DNA of 64,000 nucleotides from Sneathiella sp. (GCA_017643685.1 JAEPMY010000001.1:1-64000), one strand, 5' to 3'; positions 9,761 through 20,874 are shown, numbered from the stretch's first letter. Numbers and translations are program-made. The notes: generated by a model from the sequence alone, not told the origin.

Positions 9761-10531
9761 ATGAAAATCGCTAGCTGGAACGTTAATTCCGTCAAGGCAC
9801 GCCTGCCTATTCTCCTAAACTATCTGGAGAAAACGAAAATTGACGTTCTCTGCCTGCAGGAACTGAAATGTATCGACGAGAACTTCCCCCGCGAGGAGGT
9901 TGAAGCTCTCGGCTATCATGTGGAGACACATGGGCAGAAAACTTATAATGGCGTTGCGATCCTGTCCCGGCATGAGATGACGGATGTCATGCGCCGCCTT
10001 CCCGGTGATGACGCCGATGAGCAGGCCCGCTATATAGAGGCGACAATCAAAGGTGTGCGGATCGCGTCTATCTATCTTCCAAACGGCAATCCGGTGGGCA
10101 CAGAGAAGTTCCCGTACAAACTTGGATGGATGGAACGGCTATACAACCGCTCGCAAGAGCTTCTGGAAAGCGAAATGCCGGTTGTCCTTGCCGGCGACTA
10201 TAATATTATCCCTCAGGATGAAGACTGCTACGACCCCAGAGCATGGGAAGGTGATGCCCTAACCCAGCCAGAGAGCCGGGCCGCTTTTCGCAAAATCCTG
10301 AACGACGGTTATGCGGACGCTTACCGGACATTTACACCTGATGTGAATTATACCTATTGGGATTACCAACGCGGTGCCTGGCAAAAAGATAACGGCATCC
10401 GTATTGATCACCTGCTCCTCTCTCCTCAGGCAATGGATCAGTTGATCGACGTTGGGATTGATAAAGAACCGCGCGGTATGGAAAAACCATCCGACCACAC
10501 ACCTATTTGGGTAAAATTCCCCTCTAAATGA
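9761..10531 (+). CDS. xthA: Exodeoxyribonuclease III
   Basis: MKIASWNVNSVKARLP, LCLQELKC, AGDYNI, RIDHLLLSP, SDHTPIW motifs. Confidence 0.95.
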   Translation: MKIASWNVNSVKARLPILLNYLEKTKIDVLCLQELKCIDENFPREEVEALGYHVETHGQKTYNGVAILSRHEMTDVMRRLPGDDADEQARYIEATIKGVRIASIYLPNGNPVGTEKFPYKLGWMERLYNRSQELLESEMPVVLAGDYNIIPQDEDCYDPRAWEGDALTQPESRAAFRKILNDGYADAYRTFTPDVNYTYWDYQRGAWQKDNGIRIDHLLLSPQAMDQLIDVGIDKEPRGMEKPSDHTPIWVKFPSK

Positions 10532-10581
10532 TCGCATTTAGAAACAATTAGGTATTTGCCTGTATTTTCTCCTCAAAATAA

Positions 10582-12282
10582 ATGAGCGGGCCACGCTTAT
10601 TTGTTAGTATTTCCAAAATGGATGGGGGGGAAGTGCTTAAAGAAGTCATAGACCATACGAAGCTGCCGGCAAACTGCTTCGATTACCTGGATCAGGGGAT
10701 CAGCATCATGGATGCGGACCTGACATTGGTATTCTGCAATGATAAATTTGCCGAGCTATTGGAGCTGCCCAGAGACTTGATGGTTTTTCAGAAAACTACA
10801 CTGGAGGACATCTTCCGGTATAACGCAGCGCGTGGTGAATATGGCGAAGGGGATCAAGAAGAGCAAATTCAGGAGCGAATGGAACTCGCCCAGCAAGGCG
10901 TCCCTCATTCTTTTGAACGGATCCGCCCGGACGGGCGTGTACTGAATGTTTGTGGCAATCCTCTGCCCGATGGCGGCTTTGTAACCACCTATACAGATAT
11001 CACTGATCATTATAAGGATCGTCACGCGCTTGAAATCGCAAATCGTCTTTTGGATGATCGGGTTCAACAGCGTACAGCTGAGCTAAATACCAATCGCCAA
11101 GAACTTGCAGAAAAAGCGAAAACCCTCGAAACCATCATGGACAAGGTCACATCTGGCCTTGCCCTCTTTGATGGCGGATTGAAGTTATCTATCTGGAATG
11201 ACATCTTTTTTGAGATTGCAGGTTATCCAGACTACTTGCGGATTGTCGGCACACCACTGATCGAGTTTATTCGGTACGACATTGACCAAAAAGAATATGG
11301 GGAAAATCCAGAGCCGGGCCTCGCAGATGTGCTGCTTGAAAAAATGATGGAAGATGGTCATCCGCCTTTCGTTTCAAAAAGAAAAAATGGTCGGATCATC
11401 TCTCTTGAACATCGCTCCACGTCTGTTGGGATCTTATGTACCCTAACAGATATTACGGATCAGAAAAAAGCAGAAGATTTCCTAAGACGCAATAACGAGA
11501 TACTTGAAGAGCATGTGCAGGAGCGTACTGCGGCATTAAGGCAAGCGAAAGAGACAGCAGAGACGGCCAGTGCCTCCAAGTCCGCGTTTCTCGCCAATAT
11601 GAGCCATGAGCTCAGAACACCGCTCAACGCAATTATCGGGTTTTCTGAACTGTTGATGATGCCGGACTACAACCTGATCGATCAGGAAAAACGGGGGGAG
11701 TATGCAGAGGGTATCAATTCTGCGGGTATACACCTGCTACAGGTGATCAACGATATTCTGGACGTCGCCAAGATTGAAGCGAACCAGATCAACTTGACCA
11801 CCGAACGCATTGAGATGAACAACCTCATTTCTGCAAGTCAACAGCTCGTACATGTGGAGGCGAATAAGAAACATATTGCGCTGACCGCCTCCGTGGATGA
11901 TAACGCGGCGATCATTCTTGGCGATCCGACACGTATGAAGCAGATATTGGTGAACTTGCTGTCAAATGCTGTGAAATTCACTGAACCAGACGGATCTATT
12001 CATGTGGAAGTTTGCCGTACAAATGAAGGCGGCGTCCGCTTGAGTGTGATTGATACCGGTATCGGAATTGCCAATGACGATATCGATCATGTGCTCTCGC
12101 AGTTTGGACAAATTGAATCTGCCTATAATCGGGATCATCAGGGGACAGGCCTTGGCCTTAGCCTTGTCCGATTACTGACACACGCACATGATGGCAGTTT
12201 CCAACTAGAAAGCGAACTGGATGTTGGAACGAAAGCCCATGTATATCTCCCGGCCTCTCGACTATGCCAAATGGGTACTTGA
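10582..12282 (+). CDS. PAS-domain sensor histidine kinase (two PAS regions, HisKA, HATPase)
   Basis: FLANMSHELRTPLNAIIGFSELL H-box; NLLSNAVKFT, DTGIGI, GTGLGLSL boxes. Start may be ATG 10618. Confidence 0.9.
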   Translation: MSGPRLFVSISKMDGGEVLKEVIDHTKLPANCFDYLDQGISIMDADLTLVFCNDKFAELLELPRDLMVFQKTTLEDIFRYNAARGEYGEGDQEEQIQERMELAQQGVPHSFERIRPDGRVLNVCGNPLPDGGFVTTYTDITDHYKDRHALEIANRLLDDRVQQRTAELNTNRQELAEKAKTLETIMDKVTSGLALFDGGLKLSIWNDIFFEIAGYPDYLRIVGTPLIEFIRYDIDQKEYGENPEPGLADVLLEKMMEDGHPPFVSKRKNGRIISLEHRSTSVGILCTLTDITDQKKAEDFLRRNNEILEEHVQERTAALRQAKETAETASASKSAFLANMSHELRTPLNAIIGFSELLMMPDYNLIDQEKRGEYAEGINSAGIHLLQVINDILDVAKIEANQINLTTERIEMNNLISASQQLVHVEANKKHIALTASVDDNAAIILGDPTRMKQILVNLLSNAVKFTEPDGSIHVEVCRTNEGGVRLSVIDTGIGIANDDIDHVLSQFGQIESAYNRDHQGTGLGLSLVRLLTHAHDGSFQLESELDVGTKAHVYLPASRLCQMGT

Positions 12283-12325
12283 ACAAGACATTTGATTAAA
12301 ATTATTCTAGTAGCTTAAGCAAAGT

Positions 12326-12853
12326 ATGAGATTAGTACAGATGTTACATTTTAAGGGTATCGAAAATTCATCCTCGCTTGTCCAGAAGGGGTTCGCCTAC
12401 TGGCAGTCCAAATGCACGGACGGGGAAATTCCTCGGTGGTCTGAAATTAACCCAATGGAAATCAAATCTCTGCTACCCAACCTCGTCGCCCTCCACGTTC
12501 ACTACGATCCGCTTGATTTTGTTGAAAGAATTACAGGCGATGCCATTCTCTCGCGAAGTCATGCCAATAGCATGGGGCAGAATTGGCGCGATTATGAAGG
12601 TCGCGGCCCGGGGAGTGCCATCTGGAATGTAATGGAAGAGGTCGTCACGCACAAACAACCCAGTTTTCACAGCATTCCCTATGTTGGCCCTCATCAAGAG
12701 TTTATGAAAGTTGACACTGTTGCCTGCCCTCTTCTCAATGAAGACGGGAAAATAACACGTATTTTAACATTCGTGGATTATCTACCGACTGACGAATCAG
12801 ATAGCATTGATCATTTGATTACAAACGATACCTCACGACGTTTTGTGCTCTGA
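12326..12853 (+). CDS. PAS_5-like domain protein
   Basis: PRWSEINPMEIKSLLPNLVALHV...DFVERITGDAI pattern of small alphaproteobacterial PAS proteins. Confidence 0.7.
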   Translation: MRLVQMLHFKGIENSSSLVQKGFAYWQSKCTDGEIPRWSEINPMEIKSLLPNLVALHVHYDPLDFVERITGDAILSRSHANSMGQNWRDYEGRGPGSAIWNVMEEVVTHKQPSFHSIPYVGPHQEFMKVDTVACPLLNEDGKITRILTFVDYLPTDESDSIDHLITNDTSRRFVL

Positions 12854-12972
12854 ATTCCTTTTTCCCCAACGGAAACAAATTTATCCTCGCACCAAATTCA
12901 GCTTATAAGTTGAATTAGATTACCCTTGACTGTTAGTCTCACATGAACTGTTTACCCTGATATGAGCCTGTC

Positions 12973-13329
12973 ATGAACCGAGCGTCCTTTGATAAATTTT
13001 GCGAGCAGCTACCGGCCACAACGCATGTCATTCAGTGGGGTAATGCCAGCGTTTGGAAAGTGGGCGGTAAAATCTTCGCTATCAGCTCCAACTGGGGAGA
13101 GGACGACACGGAATGCGTCTCTTTCAAATGTAGTGACCTTTCCTACCAAATTCTGACAGAACAGGACGGCATTTATCCAGCCCCATACCTAGCCCGTGCT
13201 AAATGGGTTCAGGTGAGAGGTGATAAAGCGTTGTCAGATCAGGATGTGAAAAATTATATCACAGAGGCTCACAAAATCATCGCCTCAAAACTGACCAAAA
13301 AAGTTCGGACTGAACTCGGGCTATCCTGA
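12973..13329 (+). CDS. MmcQ/YjbR family protein
   Basis: KVGGKIFAI...FKCSD, PYLARAKWVQV pattern. Confidence 0.8.
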   Translation: MNRASFDKFCEQLPATTHVIQWGNASVWKVGGKIFAISSNWGEDDTECVSFKCSDLSYQILTEQDGIYPAPYLARAKWVQVRGDKALSDQDVKNYITEAHKIIASKLTKKVRTELGLS

Positions 13330-13722
13330 TTTCTGAGCCAAATACTCGATGTAATCACCACCCTGAATATGGATATGCCCGGCGGTCGGCCGATTGTAGA
13401 TGTAAACCCACGCCATGTGCGCACGCCCATCCGCCTTTATTACTTGCACCTTTTCCCGAACATAAAGATGCGGTTCTGGAAAATCGTCGGAACATTCTTC
13501 GTAATAATCAAATTCGCGCAAGACCTTCTGAACGTCCTTGAGACGAAATAACTGGCCAGACACCGGGCCTGCCCCCTCCTCGTTTATGACAAGGCCGGGA
13601 TACCGACCCAAATCATAGAGCTTGCCCCGCATGCTGGCGGTGCCCAATAGCTCACAATATTGATCCAAGACGGGTTTCATGGGGGACGCTGTGTCCTTTC
13701 GCAGCGTCCCATACACAAACAT
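13321..13722 (-). CDS. Gamma-glutamylcyclotransferase (GGCT/AIG2-like) family protein
   Basis: MFVYGTLRKDTASP...GKLYDLGRYPGLV; start trimmed to avoid overlap with upstream CDS. Confidence 0.85.
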   Translation of the reverse strand: MFVYGTLRKDTASPMKPVLDQYCELLGTASMRGKLYDLGRYPGLVINEEGAGPVSGQLFRLKDVQKVLREFDYYEECSDDFPEPHLYVREKVQVIKADGRAHMAWVYIYNRPTAGHIHIQGGDYIEYLAQKSG

Positions 13723-13750
13723 CAATTCATCTGACACGAAATATTGCCTT

Positions 13751-14629
13751 TTATTTTTTACCGTAGCTAAAGCCGAGACCCGCACGCGCGTCATTTTGCA
13801 CCCCATAAGGCGGGATTGGATAACGAAGGCCGTTTTTATCCAGATTTGCGAGCCCTTCAATAGTTTTCGGCAAATATGCAGGTGGGATCGCCATCAGCAA
13901 TTCATCTTCCATGACGCCGCCATAGCGCCGCTCGGCAAAACAGGGAAGAGATAGGCTCGGCTCTCCGGTGGAAAGGGCACGTCCCCAACTATCCGCGCAA
14001 GAGCTTTCCCCCACAACTGAGAAGTCAAATTTCTTAAAACCCGCCCATTGCAATCCATTGATAAACAGGATCATTTGCGCCGGTGTCATATAAATCAGAC
14101 AAATATCCGGTGGATCCAAGCGGCCGGTTGAAAGAGGGGATACGGCCATAGCCTTATACTGACCATAGGGCACCACGGTCATTTCTTGCTGGTGTTTTTT
14201 GGTATCTTCAGGTGTTTCCCACCAGACGCCCACATATCTCTCCCCCTTTTGCCATTCGGCATCCTGGGGATGCAAACCCAAGACCGCCCCGCATTGAGAA
14301 CCAACAAAATCTTCTGCGGTGGCCCCAACTGTCCAGCCAAGACGGCAAGCCTGTCCGACGATCTGGTCCGCGGTGTGAATGTCGTGTGGTCGGCGGATCC
14401 GCGGGATCGCCTCCATTTCCGCGACGGTTTCGAACAGTTTCATTCCAATCGGGGTGGCGCGCACCCGTAAATACCTGTTCAACCCATCCAGAATTTCCTG
14501 CCAGTTATAATGGCCCTCCAGCACAGACATGATTTTCTCCCGATCATTCTTTGTTATTGTTTTTAGCACATCAACCAAGTCAGAAGTGTAGGCGTAAATA
14601 AATGGCAGGTATAGGCCATTTTCTGACAT
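13751..14629 (-). CDS. DUF169 domain-containing protein
   Basis: RATPIGMKLFET...CRLGWTVGATAEDFVGSQCGAVLGL pattern; true start could be internal. Confidence 0.6.
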   Translation of the reverse strand: MSENGLYLPFIYAYTSDLVDVLKTITKNDREKIMSVLEGHYNWQEILDGLNRYLRVRATPIGMKLFETVAEMEAIPRIRRPHDIHTADQIVGQACRLGWTVGATAEDFVGSQCGAVLGLHPQDAEWQKGERYVGVWWETPEDTKKHQQEMTVVPYGQYKAMAVSPLSTGRLDPPDICLIYMTPAQMILFINGLQWAGFKKFDFSVVGESSCADSWGRALSTGEPSLSLPCFAERRYGGVMEDELLMAIPPAYLPKTIEGLANLDKNGLRYPIPPYGVQNDARAGLGFSYGKK

Positions 14630-14666
14630 CTTCGCTTGCGGCAGTTTAGAGTTCTTTATATATACA

Positions 14667-14681
14667 AGACCAAATTTGTCT
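14667..14681. promoter_or_regulatory. Candidate IscR/Rrf2 operator copy 1 (AGACCAAATTTGTCT)
   Basis: GAC-N7-GTC core resembling E. coli IscR type-1 GACTRWWWYAGTC; upstream of the Rrf2 gene. Confidence 0.45.
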
Positions 14682-14700
14682 GTTATACATTCTTGAAATC

Positions 14701-14715
14701 AGACTAAATTGGTAC
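14701..14715. promoter_or_regulatory. Candidate IscR/Rrf2 operator copy 2 (AGACTAAATTGGTAC)
   Basis: Same frame of conserved positions as copy 1, offset 34 bp; directly upstream of ATG 14732. Confidence 0.45.
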
Positions 14716-14731
14716 GATATAAAGTGTCATC

Positions 14732-15202
14732 ATGATAAAGATTAGTAAAATGACCGATTATGGGGTTGTCATCATGTGCGAAATGGCGCGCATGGGTGAC
14801 GGTGTGCTTACCGCCCCTGATCTCTCATTGCGGACAGGTCTCACTGTTCCAACGGCAGCAAAAATCCTGCGCCTACTGGCAAAGGGTGAAATCCTTACCT
14901 CTATCCGCGGCGCACATGGAGGGTACCGGCTGGACCGAAAGCCAAGTGAGATCGCCATTGCTGAAATCATCCGCATCATGGAAGGGCCCGTTGCGGTTAC
15001 CTCCTGCGTTGATGATAGTGATGATGACTGCGTCGCCCTTACCTGCTGCCCAATGCGCGGCGGGTGGGAGAAAATTAACCGCGCCATTAATTCGGCGCTT
15101 GAAGGGGTTACCCTTGCCGACATGTTGCAGGATGCACCCGGAAACATAACGCCAGAGGCGGCCCCCGCCCCCGGCGCTTTTGAAAATGTAGTAGCGGAGT
15201 AG
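14732..15202 (+). CDS. SUF-system Fe-S regulator, Rrf2 family
   Basis: MIKISKMTDYGVVIMCEMAR Rrf2 wHTH and Cys-rich loop CVDDSDDDCVALTCCP; first gene of suf operon. Confidence 0.92.
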   Translation: MIKISKMTDYGVVIMCEMARMGDGVLTAPDLSLRTGLTVPTAAKILRLLAKGEILTSIRGAHGGYRLDRKPSEIAIAEIIRIMEGPVAVTSCVDDSDDDCVALTCCPMRGGWEKINRAINSALEGVTLADMLQDAPGNITPEAAPAPGAFENVVAE

Positions 15203-15205
15203 AAA

Positions 15206-16675
15206 ATGGCCGTCAGTCAGGAAACCATTGAACAGGTCAATTCCGTATCTGAAAAATACAAATACGGATTTGTCAGTGATATTGAGTCTGAAACCGCTCC
15301 GATCGGTCTCAGCGAAGATATCGTTCGTTTTATTTCCGCCAAAAAGGAAGAGCCTGAATGGCTTCTGGAATGGCGCCTGAAGGCCTATCGCTATTGGCTT
15401 ACTATGGAAGAGCCAGATTGGGCGAAGGTCAATTATCCGAAAATTGACTATCAGGATATCTATTACTACTCCGCGCCGAAGGTGAAAGATAAACCAAAAA
15501 GCCTGGATGAAGTCGATCCTGAGCTTCTAGAAGTCTACAGCAAGCTTGGTATCCCACTAAAAGAGCAGGAAGTCCTCGCAGGTGTTGAAGGCGCAGCCAA
15601 TGTGGCTGTCGATGCGGTTTTTGACAGTGTATCTGTTGCCACTACCTTCCGCGAGCGTCTTGAAAAAGAAGGCGTGATTTTCTGCCCAATTTCAGAGGCG
15701 GTTCAAACTCATCCTGAGCTGGTGCAGAAATATCTGGGATCTGTTGTTCCTTACACAGATAACTTCTTTGGTGCGCTCAATAGCGCGGTCTTTACCGACG
15801 GTTCCTTCGTTTATATTCCAAAAGGCGTTCGCTGCCCAATGGAGCTGAGCACCTATTTCCGCATCAACGCTGCCCAAACAGGCCAGTTTGAGCGCACATT
15901 GATCATTGCGGATGATGAAAGCTATGTCAGTTATCTGGAAGGGTGCACCGCGCCGATGCGGGATGAGAACCAGCTTCATGCCGCTGTTGTGGAACTGGTG
16001 GTTCTGGATAACGCAGAGATTAAATACTCCACCGTTCAGAACTGGTATCCCGGTGATGAAAACGGGGTTGGCGGTATCTATAACTTCGTGACCAAGCGCG
16101 CAGCGTGCCGTGGTGTAAACTCCAAAGTTTCCTGGACGCAGGTTGAAACGGGGTCTGCCGTTACGTGGAAATATCCATCCTGTATCCTGCAGGGCGATAA
16201 CTCAGTCGGTGAGTTTTACTCCATTGCCATTACAAACAACCTGCAACAGGCTGATACCGGAACCAAAATGATCCATCTGGGGAAAAACACCTCCAGCACG
16301 ATCATCTCCAAGGGTATTAGCGCCGGTAAAGCACAAAGCACATATCGCGGCCTTGTCCGTATGGGGCGTAAAGCAGATGGAGCGCGGAACCACACGGTCT
16401 GCGACAGCTTGCTGATCGGCGATAAATGCGGTGCGCATACGGTTCCTTATATCGAAAATCAGAACCGCAGCGCCAAGATCGAGCATGAGGCAACCACCTC
16501 CAAGGTGAGCGAAGAGCAGCTGTTCTACTGTCAGCAGCGCGGCCTTTCCGAAGAAGAGAGCATGGCCCTGATTGTGAACGGCTTCTGTAAAGAGGTTTTG
16601 CAGAAATTGCCGATGGAATTTGCTGTTGAGGCTCAAAAGCTGGTTGGGATCAGCCTCGAAGGCAGCGTGGGATAA
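15206..16675 (+). CDS. sufB: Fe-S cluster assembly protein SufB
   Basis: [53 protein letters not shown]. Confidence 0.97.
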   Translation: MAVSQETIEQVNSVSEKYKYGFVSDIESETAPIGLSEDIVRFISAKKEEPEWLLEWRLKAYRYWLTMEEPDWAKVNYPKIDYQDIYYYSAPKVKDKPKSLDEVDPELLEVYSKLGIPLKEQEVLAGVEGAANVAVDAVFDSVSVATTFRERLEKEGVIFCPISEAVQTHPELVQKYLGSVVPYTDNFFGALNSAVFTDGSFVYIPKGVRCPMELSTYFRINAAQTGQFERTLIIADDESYVSYLEGCTAPMRDENQLHAAVVELVVLDNAEIKYSTVQNWYPGDENGVGGIYNFVTKRAACRGVNSKVSWTQVETGSAVTWKYPSCILQGDNSVGEFYSIAITNNLQQADTGTKMIHLGKNTSSTIISKGISAGKAQSTYRGLVRMGRKADGARNHTVCDSLLIGDKCGAHTVPYIENQNRSAKIEHEATTSKVSEEQLFYCQQRGLSEEESMALIVNGFCKEVLQKLPMEFAVEAQKLVGISLEGSVG

Positions 16676-16718
16676 CGCCGGGAACGGCAAAAGTAATTTT
16701 AAAGTCAAGAGCTAGAAT

Positions 16719-17462
16719 ATGTTGGAAATCAAAGACCTACACGCAGAAGTTGGCGGCAAGGAAATCCTTAAAGGGATCAACCTGACCATCAATCCTGGCG
16801 AAATCCATGCGATCATGGGACCAAATGGCGCGGGTAAATCCACCCTCTCCTACGTCCTTTCTGGTCGCGATGGATATGAAGTGACCGGCGGTTCCGTCAC
16901 CTATAAAGGGCAAGACCTTCTGGATATGGATCCAGATGAGCGCGCCTGTAGCGGTATCTTTCTGGCGTTTCAGTATCCGGTAGAAATTCCGGGCGTTGCC
17001 TCTGCCACTTTCCTGAAAACAGCTTTGAATGCGCAGCGGAAATTCCGCGGCGAAGAAGAGTTGGATGCCATGGAGTTTTTAAAACTGGTTCGTGAGAAAT
17101 CAAAAGAGCTGGATATTAAGGACGACATGCTGAAACGCGCCGTAAATGTTGGCTTCTCAGGCGGGGAGAAAAAGCGGAACGAGGTTCTGCAGATGTCCTT
17201 ACTGGAGCCTGATCTGATGCTGCTGGACGAGACGGATTCCGGTCTGGACATTGATGCCCTGAAAGTGGCCGCCGACGGCGTTAATCGCCTCAGAAGTCCA
17301 GAGCGTTCCGCTTTGGTCATTACCCACTATCAGCGCCTTCTGGACTATATCGTGCCTGATTTTGTGCATGTTCTGGCTGATGGTAAGATCGTGAAATCCG
17401 GTGATAAATCACTGGCCCTTGAGCTTGAGGAAAAAGGTTATACGGATATCAGCGCGGCTTAA
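16719..17462 (+). CDS. sufC: Fe-S cluster assembly ATPase SufC
   Basis: [54 protein letters not shown]. Confidence 0.97.
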   Translation: MLEIKDLHAEVGGKEILKGINLTINPGEIHAIMGPNGAGKSTLSYVLSGRDGYEVTGGSVTYKGQDLLDMDPDERACSGIFLAFQYPVEIPGVASATFLKTALNAQRKFRGEEELDAMEFLKLVREKSKELDIKDDMLKRAVNVGFSGGEKKRNEVLQMSLLEPDLMLLDETDSGLDIDALKVAADGVNRLRSPERSALVITHYQRLLDYIVPDFVHVLADGKIVKSGDKSLALELEEKGYTDISAA

Positions 17463-17501
17463 TGCCAATTCGCCTGATGTCCCCCTTTTGAAGGAATAAA
17501 G

Positions 17502-18776
17502 ATGAAAACGCTTTCTCCCCTCGCCCAAAAATATATCGACCGGTTCGATAGCGCCCTGGAAACACTTCCGGGTGCTGGCGATCGGAATATCTCGACCCTT
17601 CGCAAATCCGGCCTTGAGAAATTCTCTAAGCTCGATTTCCCGAACAAGCGGATCGAAGAGTGGCGCTTTACCAATCTGGCAAGCCTGACAAAAGGCCCAG
17701 CCAATGAAGATCAGCCAAGCACACCGGCGCTGAAACATGACGCCTTCAAGGCCGATTATGAAGTTGTGTTTGAAAATGGCGTTTTTTCAAAAGAAAAAAG
17801 CCGTCTTGAGAAGCTGCCAGAAGGCGTCCGGTTGACGTCCCTTGCCGAAGAGCTGGGCGGTGGTGCTGTCTTCTCTCTTGATGAAGATGATAACCGCGCC
17901 CTTATCGCGCTCAACACCGCTTATATGCAAGATGGGCTTTGCCTGCATGTCAGTGAAAATGTTGAAGTACCTGGTGTTCTGGCCATCCGGTTTGTCACAA
18001 ACTCATCGGAGCCACAAAATATCCATATCCGAAACCGGATTACATTGGACGGCGGCGCGAAACTGACCTTGCTGGAAGAGCATGAAGGCAATGGGCATTA
18101 TTTTGTAAATCCTGTTACTATGATCCATCTGAGCGATGGAGCAGAGCTGAAGCATTATAAGCACCAAAATGAGAGCCTCGCGGCTTATCATATCGCGCTT
18201 ACGGATTGTGAAGTGGCGGCAAATGCGTCTTATAAAAACTTTACTCTGACGCATGGCGCCCGCCTGAGCCGCAATGAAATGAAAACCAGTATTTTGGGTG
18301 CCGACGCACTCAGCAAACTGGACGGTGCTTATCTTCTGGATGGCAATCAGCATTGCGACACAACCTCTCTGACAGAGCATAAAGTCTCTCAGAATGTCAG
18401 TGAGCAGGTTTATAAAGGCGTACTTGCCGGAAAATCCCACGGTGTTTTCCAAGGGAAAATCCATATTTTCCCAGATGCGCAGCAAGTGTCCGGCGATCAG
18501 CTCAGCAAAGCATTGCTTCTGTCAGATGAAGCACAAGTGGATTGCAAGCCAGAGCTGGAAATTTACGCGGATGATGTGAAATGTAGCCACGGCGCGACAT
18601 CCGGTGAACTGGATGAAGATGCCCTGTTTTACTTACAAGCCCGCGGCATTCCAACAGATCAAGCCAAAAAGATGCTCGTTGCAGCCTTCCTTGGTGATGT
18701 TCTTGAGGAAATTGAAAATGACAGTGTCCGCCAGTATTTTGAAGTGCTCAGCGCGAGCTGGCTGGAACGCGTATAA
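17502..18776 (+). CDS. sufD: Fe-S cluster assembly protein SufD
   Basis: Position, and C-terminal KCSHGATSGELDEDALFYLQARGIP. Confidence 0.95.
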   Translation: MKTLSPLAQKYIDRFDSALETLPGAGDRNISTLRKSGLEKFSKLDFPNKRIEEWRFTNLASLTKGPANEDQPSTPALKHDAFKADYEVVFENGVFSKEKSRLEKLPEGVRLTSLAEELGGGAVFSLDEDDNRALIALNTAYMQDGLCLHVSENVEVPGVLAIRFVTNSSEPQNIHIRNRITLDGGAKLTLLEEHEGNGHYFVNPVTMIHLSDGAELKHYKHQNESLAAYHIALTDCEVAANASYKNFTLTHGARLSRNEMKTSILGADALSKLDGAYLLDGNQHCDTTSLTEHKVSQNVSEQVYKGVLAGKSHGVFQGKIHIFPDAQQVSGDQLSKALLLSDEAQVDCKPELEIYADDVKCSHGATSGELDEDALFYLQARGIPTDQAKKMLVAAFLGDVLEEIENDSVRQYFEVLSASWLERV

Positions 18777-18785
18777 GGTGGCAAG

Positions 18786-20018
18786 ATGAATGATATGACC
18801 ACATTTGACGTTGAAAAAATTCGCCGGGATTTTCCGATTTTTGAGGAAAAAATCCACGGCAAGCGCCTGACATTTCTGGATAGCGGTGCGTCCGCGCAAA
18901 AGCCGCAGGTGGTTCTGGACGCCGTGAAAAGCGCCTACGCGGAAACATATGCCAATGTTCACCGCGGTGTTCATTACCTTAGCCAAAAATCAACCGAGCT
19001 GTATGAAGGCGCACGGGAAACTGTACGTGCCCACCTGAATGCGGAAAGCCTTGATGAGGTTATCTTCACCAAAAATACCACTGAGGCCATTAATCTTGTG
19101 GCTCAGTCTTATGGTTTGATGGCGCTTAAGCCAGGGGATGAAATCATTCTCTCCTATCTGGAGCATCACTCAAACATCGTCCCGTGGCAGTTAATCGCAG
19201 AGCGCATGGGCGCGACCGTCAAAGCCGTTCCGATTAATCAGGATGGTGAGTTTTTGATGGAGGAGTTTGAAAAGCTTCTCTCAGAGAAAACAAAGATCGT
19301 TGCAGTTACGCACGTCTCCAACGCCATTGGCACCATTGTCCCTGTTAAAGAGATTATTGCCAAAGCCCATGATAAGGGTGTTCCGGTCCTGATCGACGGC
19401 TCACAAGCTGTTCCCCACATGCAAGTGGATGTTCAGGATCTGGATGCTGATTTCTACGTCTTTACAGGCCACAAGCTGTTTGCCCCAACGGGGATCGGCG
19501 TTCTTTACGGCAAGAATAAATGGCTGGAACAGATGCCCCCTTATCAGGGCGGCGGAGACATGATCAACCGGGTAACGTTTGAGAAAACAACTTACGCCAC
19601 AGGTCACAGCAAATTTGAGGCCGGCACTCCCCCAATTGTACAAGCAATTGGCCTTGGAACTGCGATTAATTATGTAAATGAGATCGGTTTTGACAAAATT
19701 GGGGCTCATGAGCAGTCCCTGCTAGCTTACGCAACAGAAGAAATTCGAAAACTGAACAACGTCCGTATCATTGGTGACGCCCCACACAAAGCGGCGATTG
19801 TTTCCTTTACGATGGACGGTATTCACCCACATGATATTGGCACCATCATTGATCAGGCTGGTGTGGCGGTGCGTGTTGGCCACCACTGCGCCCAGCCGTT
19901 GATGGATTTCTATGATGTACCATCAACCGTTCGCGCCTCCTTCGCCATGTATAACAACCGCGACGATGTAGATGCCTTGGTTGATGCCATGCAAATGGTT
20001 CAAAGGTTTTTCGCCTGA
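18786..20018 (+). CDS. sufS: Cysteine desulfurase SufS
   Basis: YLDSGAS-type N-terminus, TGHKLFAPTGIGVLYG PLP-Lys motif, RVGHHCAQPLM. Confidence 0.97.
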   Translation: MNDMTTFDVEKIRRDFPIFEEKIHGKRLTFLDSGASAQKPQVVLDAVKSAYAETYANVHRGVHYLSQKSTELYEGARETVRAHLNAESLDEVIFTKNTTEAINLVAQSYGLMALKPGDEIILSYLEHHSNIVPWQLIAERMGATVKAVPINQDGEFLMEEFEKLLSEKTKIVAVTHVSNAIGTIVPVKEIIAKAHDKGVPVLIDGSQAVPHMQVDVQDLDADFYVFTGHKLFAPTGIGVLYGKNKWLEQMPPYQGGGDMINRVTFEKTTYATGHSKFEAGTPPIVQAIGLGTAINYVNEIGFDKIGAHEQSLLAYATEEIRKLNNVRIIGDAPHKAAIVSFTMDGIHPHDIGTIIDQAGVAVRVGHHCAQPLMDFYDVPSTVRASFAMYNNRDDVDALVDAMQMVQRFFA

Positions 20019-20476
20019 TGATGGATGACCTGAAATCGCTGTATCAGGAGGTGATCCTCGATCATTCAAAATCCCCTCGGAATTTTGGAAAGATTGAGCC
20101 ACACACCACCGAAGGTCATGGCGATAACCCACTTTGTGGGGATCAGGTCACTTTATATGTCAATGTGGATGATGCTGGTATCATCACCGATATTTCATTC
20201 GAAGGAAAAGGGTGTGCAATATCAACGGCTTCCACCTCTCTCCTCACGCAATTAGTGAAGGGGAAAAGCAAGGGCGAGGCCACTGAATTATTCGGGCAGT
20301 TTCAGGATATGGTGACCTCCTCCCCAGAGGACACTAACCGTTCAGAAGCTCCCGATGAATTGAAAGTACTGGCTGGTGTGAAGCAGTTTCCGATGCGGGT
20401 TAAATGCGCCACCCTATCATGGCATGCGCTAAAAGCTGCGTTGGAAAATAAAGCCGCACTGGCGACCAGTGAATAG
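20018..20476 (+). CDS. sufU: SUF-type scaffold/sulfur acceptor SufU (IscU-like)
   Basis: LYQEVILDHSKSPRNFG, NPLCGDQV, GKGCAISTAS. Confidence 0.93.
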   Translation: MMDDLKSLYQEVILDHSKSPRNFGKIEPHTTEGHGDNPLCGDQVTLYVNVDDAGIITDISFEGKGCAISTASTSLLTQLVKGKSKGEATELFGQFQDMVTSSPEDTNRSEAPDELKVLAGVKQFPMRVKCATLSWHALKAALENKAALATSE

Positions 20477-20491
20477 TTAAGGTTTGAGACG

Positions 20492-20857
20492 ATGACGACA
20501 TCAGAACTGCAACGCCCAACTGCGACGGGCCCATATGTTGAAGGCACTAGCACGTCCCCCTTGGAAGGAGACGTGATTGATGCCCTCCGGACGGTGTTTG
20601 ACCCGGAAATCCCGGTCAGCATTTATGATCTTGGCCTGATCTATGTCATTGATATTAAAGAAGACGGTCATACATATGTAGGTATGACCTTGACCGCACC
20701 GGGCTGCCCGGTAGCGGGCGAAATTCCAGGATGGGTCCGGGACGCGGTGATCAAAGTGGACGGCATCAATGAAGTTGATGTGGAAATTCTTTGGGATCCA
20801 CCATGGACACCGGATAATATGTCCGAAGCGGCAAAATTAGATCTTGGTATGTTTTAA
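20492..20857 (+). CDS. sufT: SUF-associated MIP18/DUF59 protein SufT
   Basis: ALRTVFDPEIPVSIYDLGLIY, LTAPGCPVAGEIP, WDPPWTPDNMSE. Confidence 0.9.
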   Translation: MTTSELQRPTATGPYVEGTSTSPLEGDVIDALRTVFDPEIPVSIYDLGLIYVIDIKEDGHTYVGMTLTAPGCPVAGEIPGWVRDAVIKVDGINEVDVEILWDPPWTPDNMSEAAKLDLGMF

Positions 20858-20874
20858 GCCCTGTTTTTAGGAAC

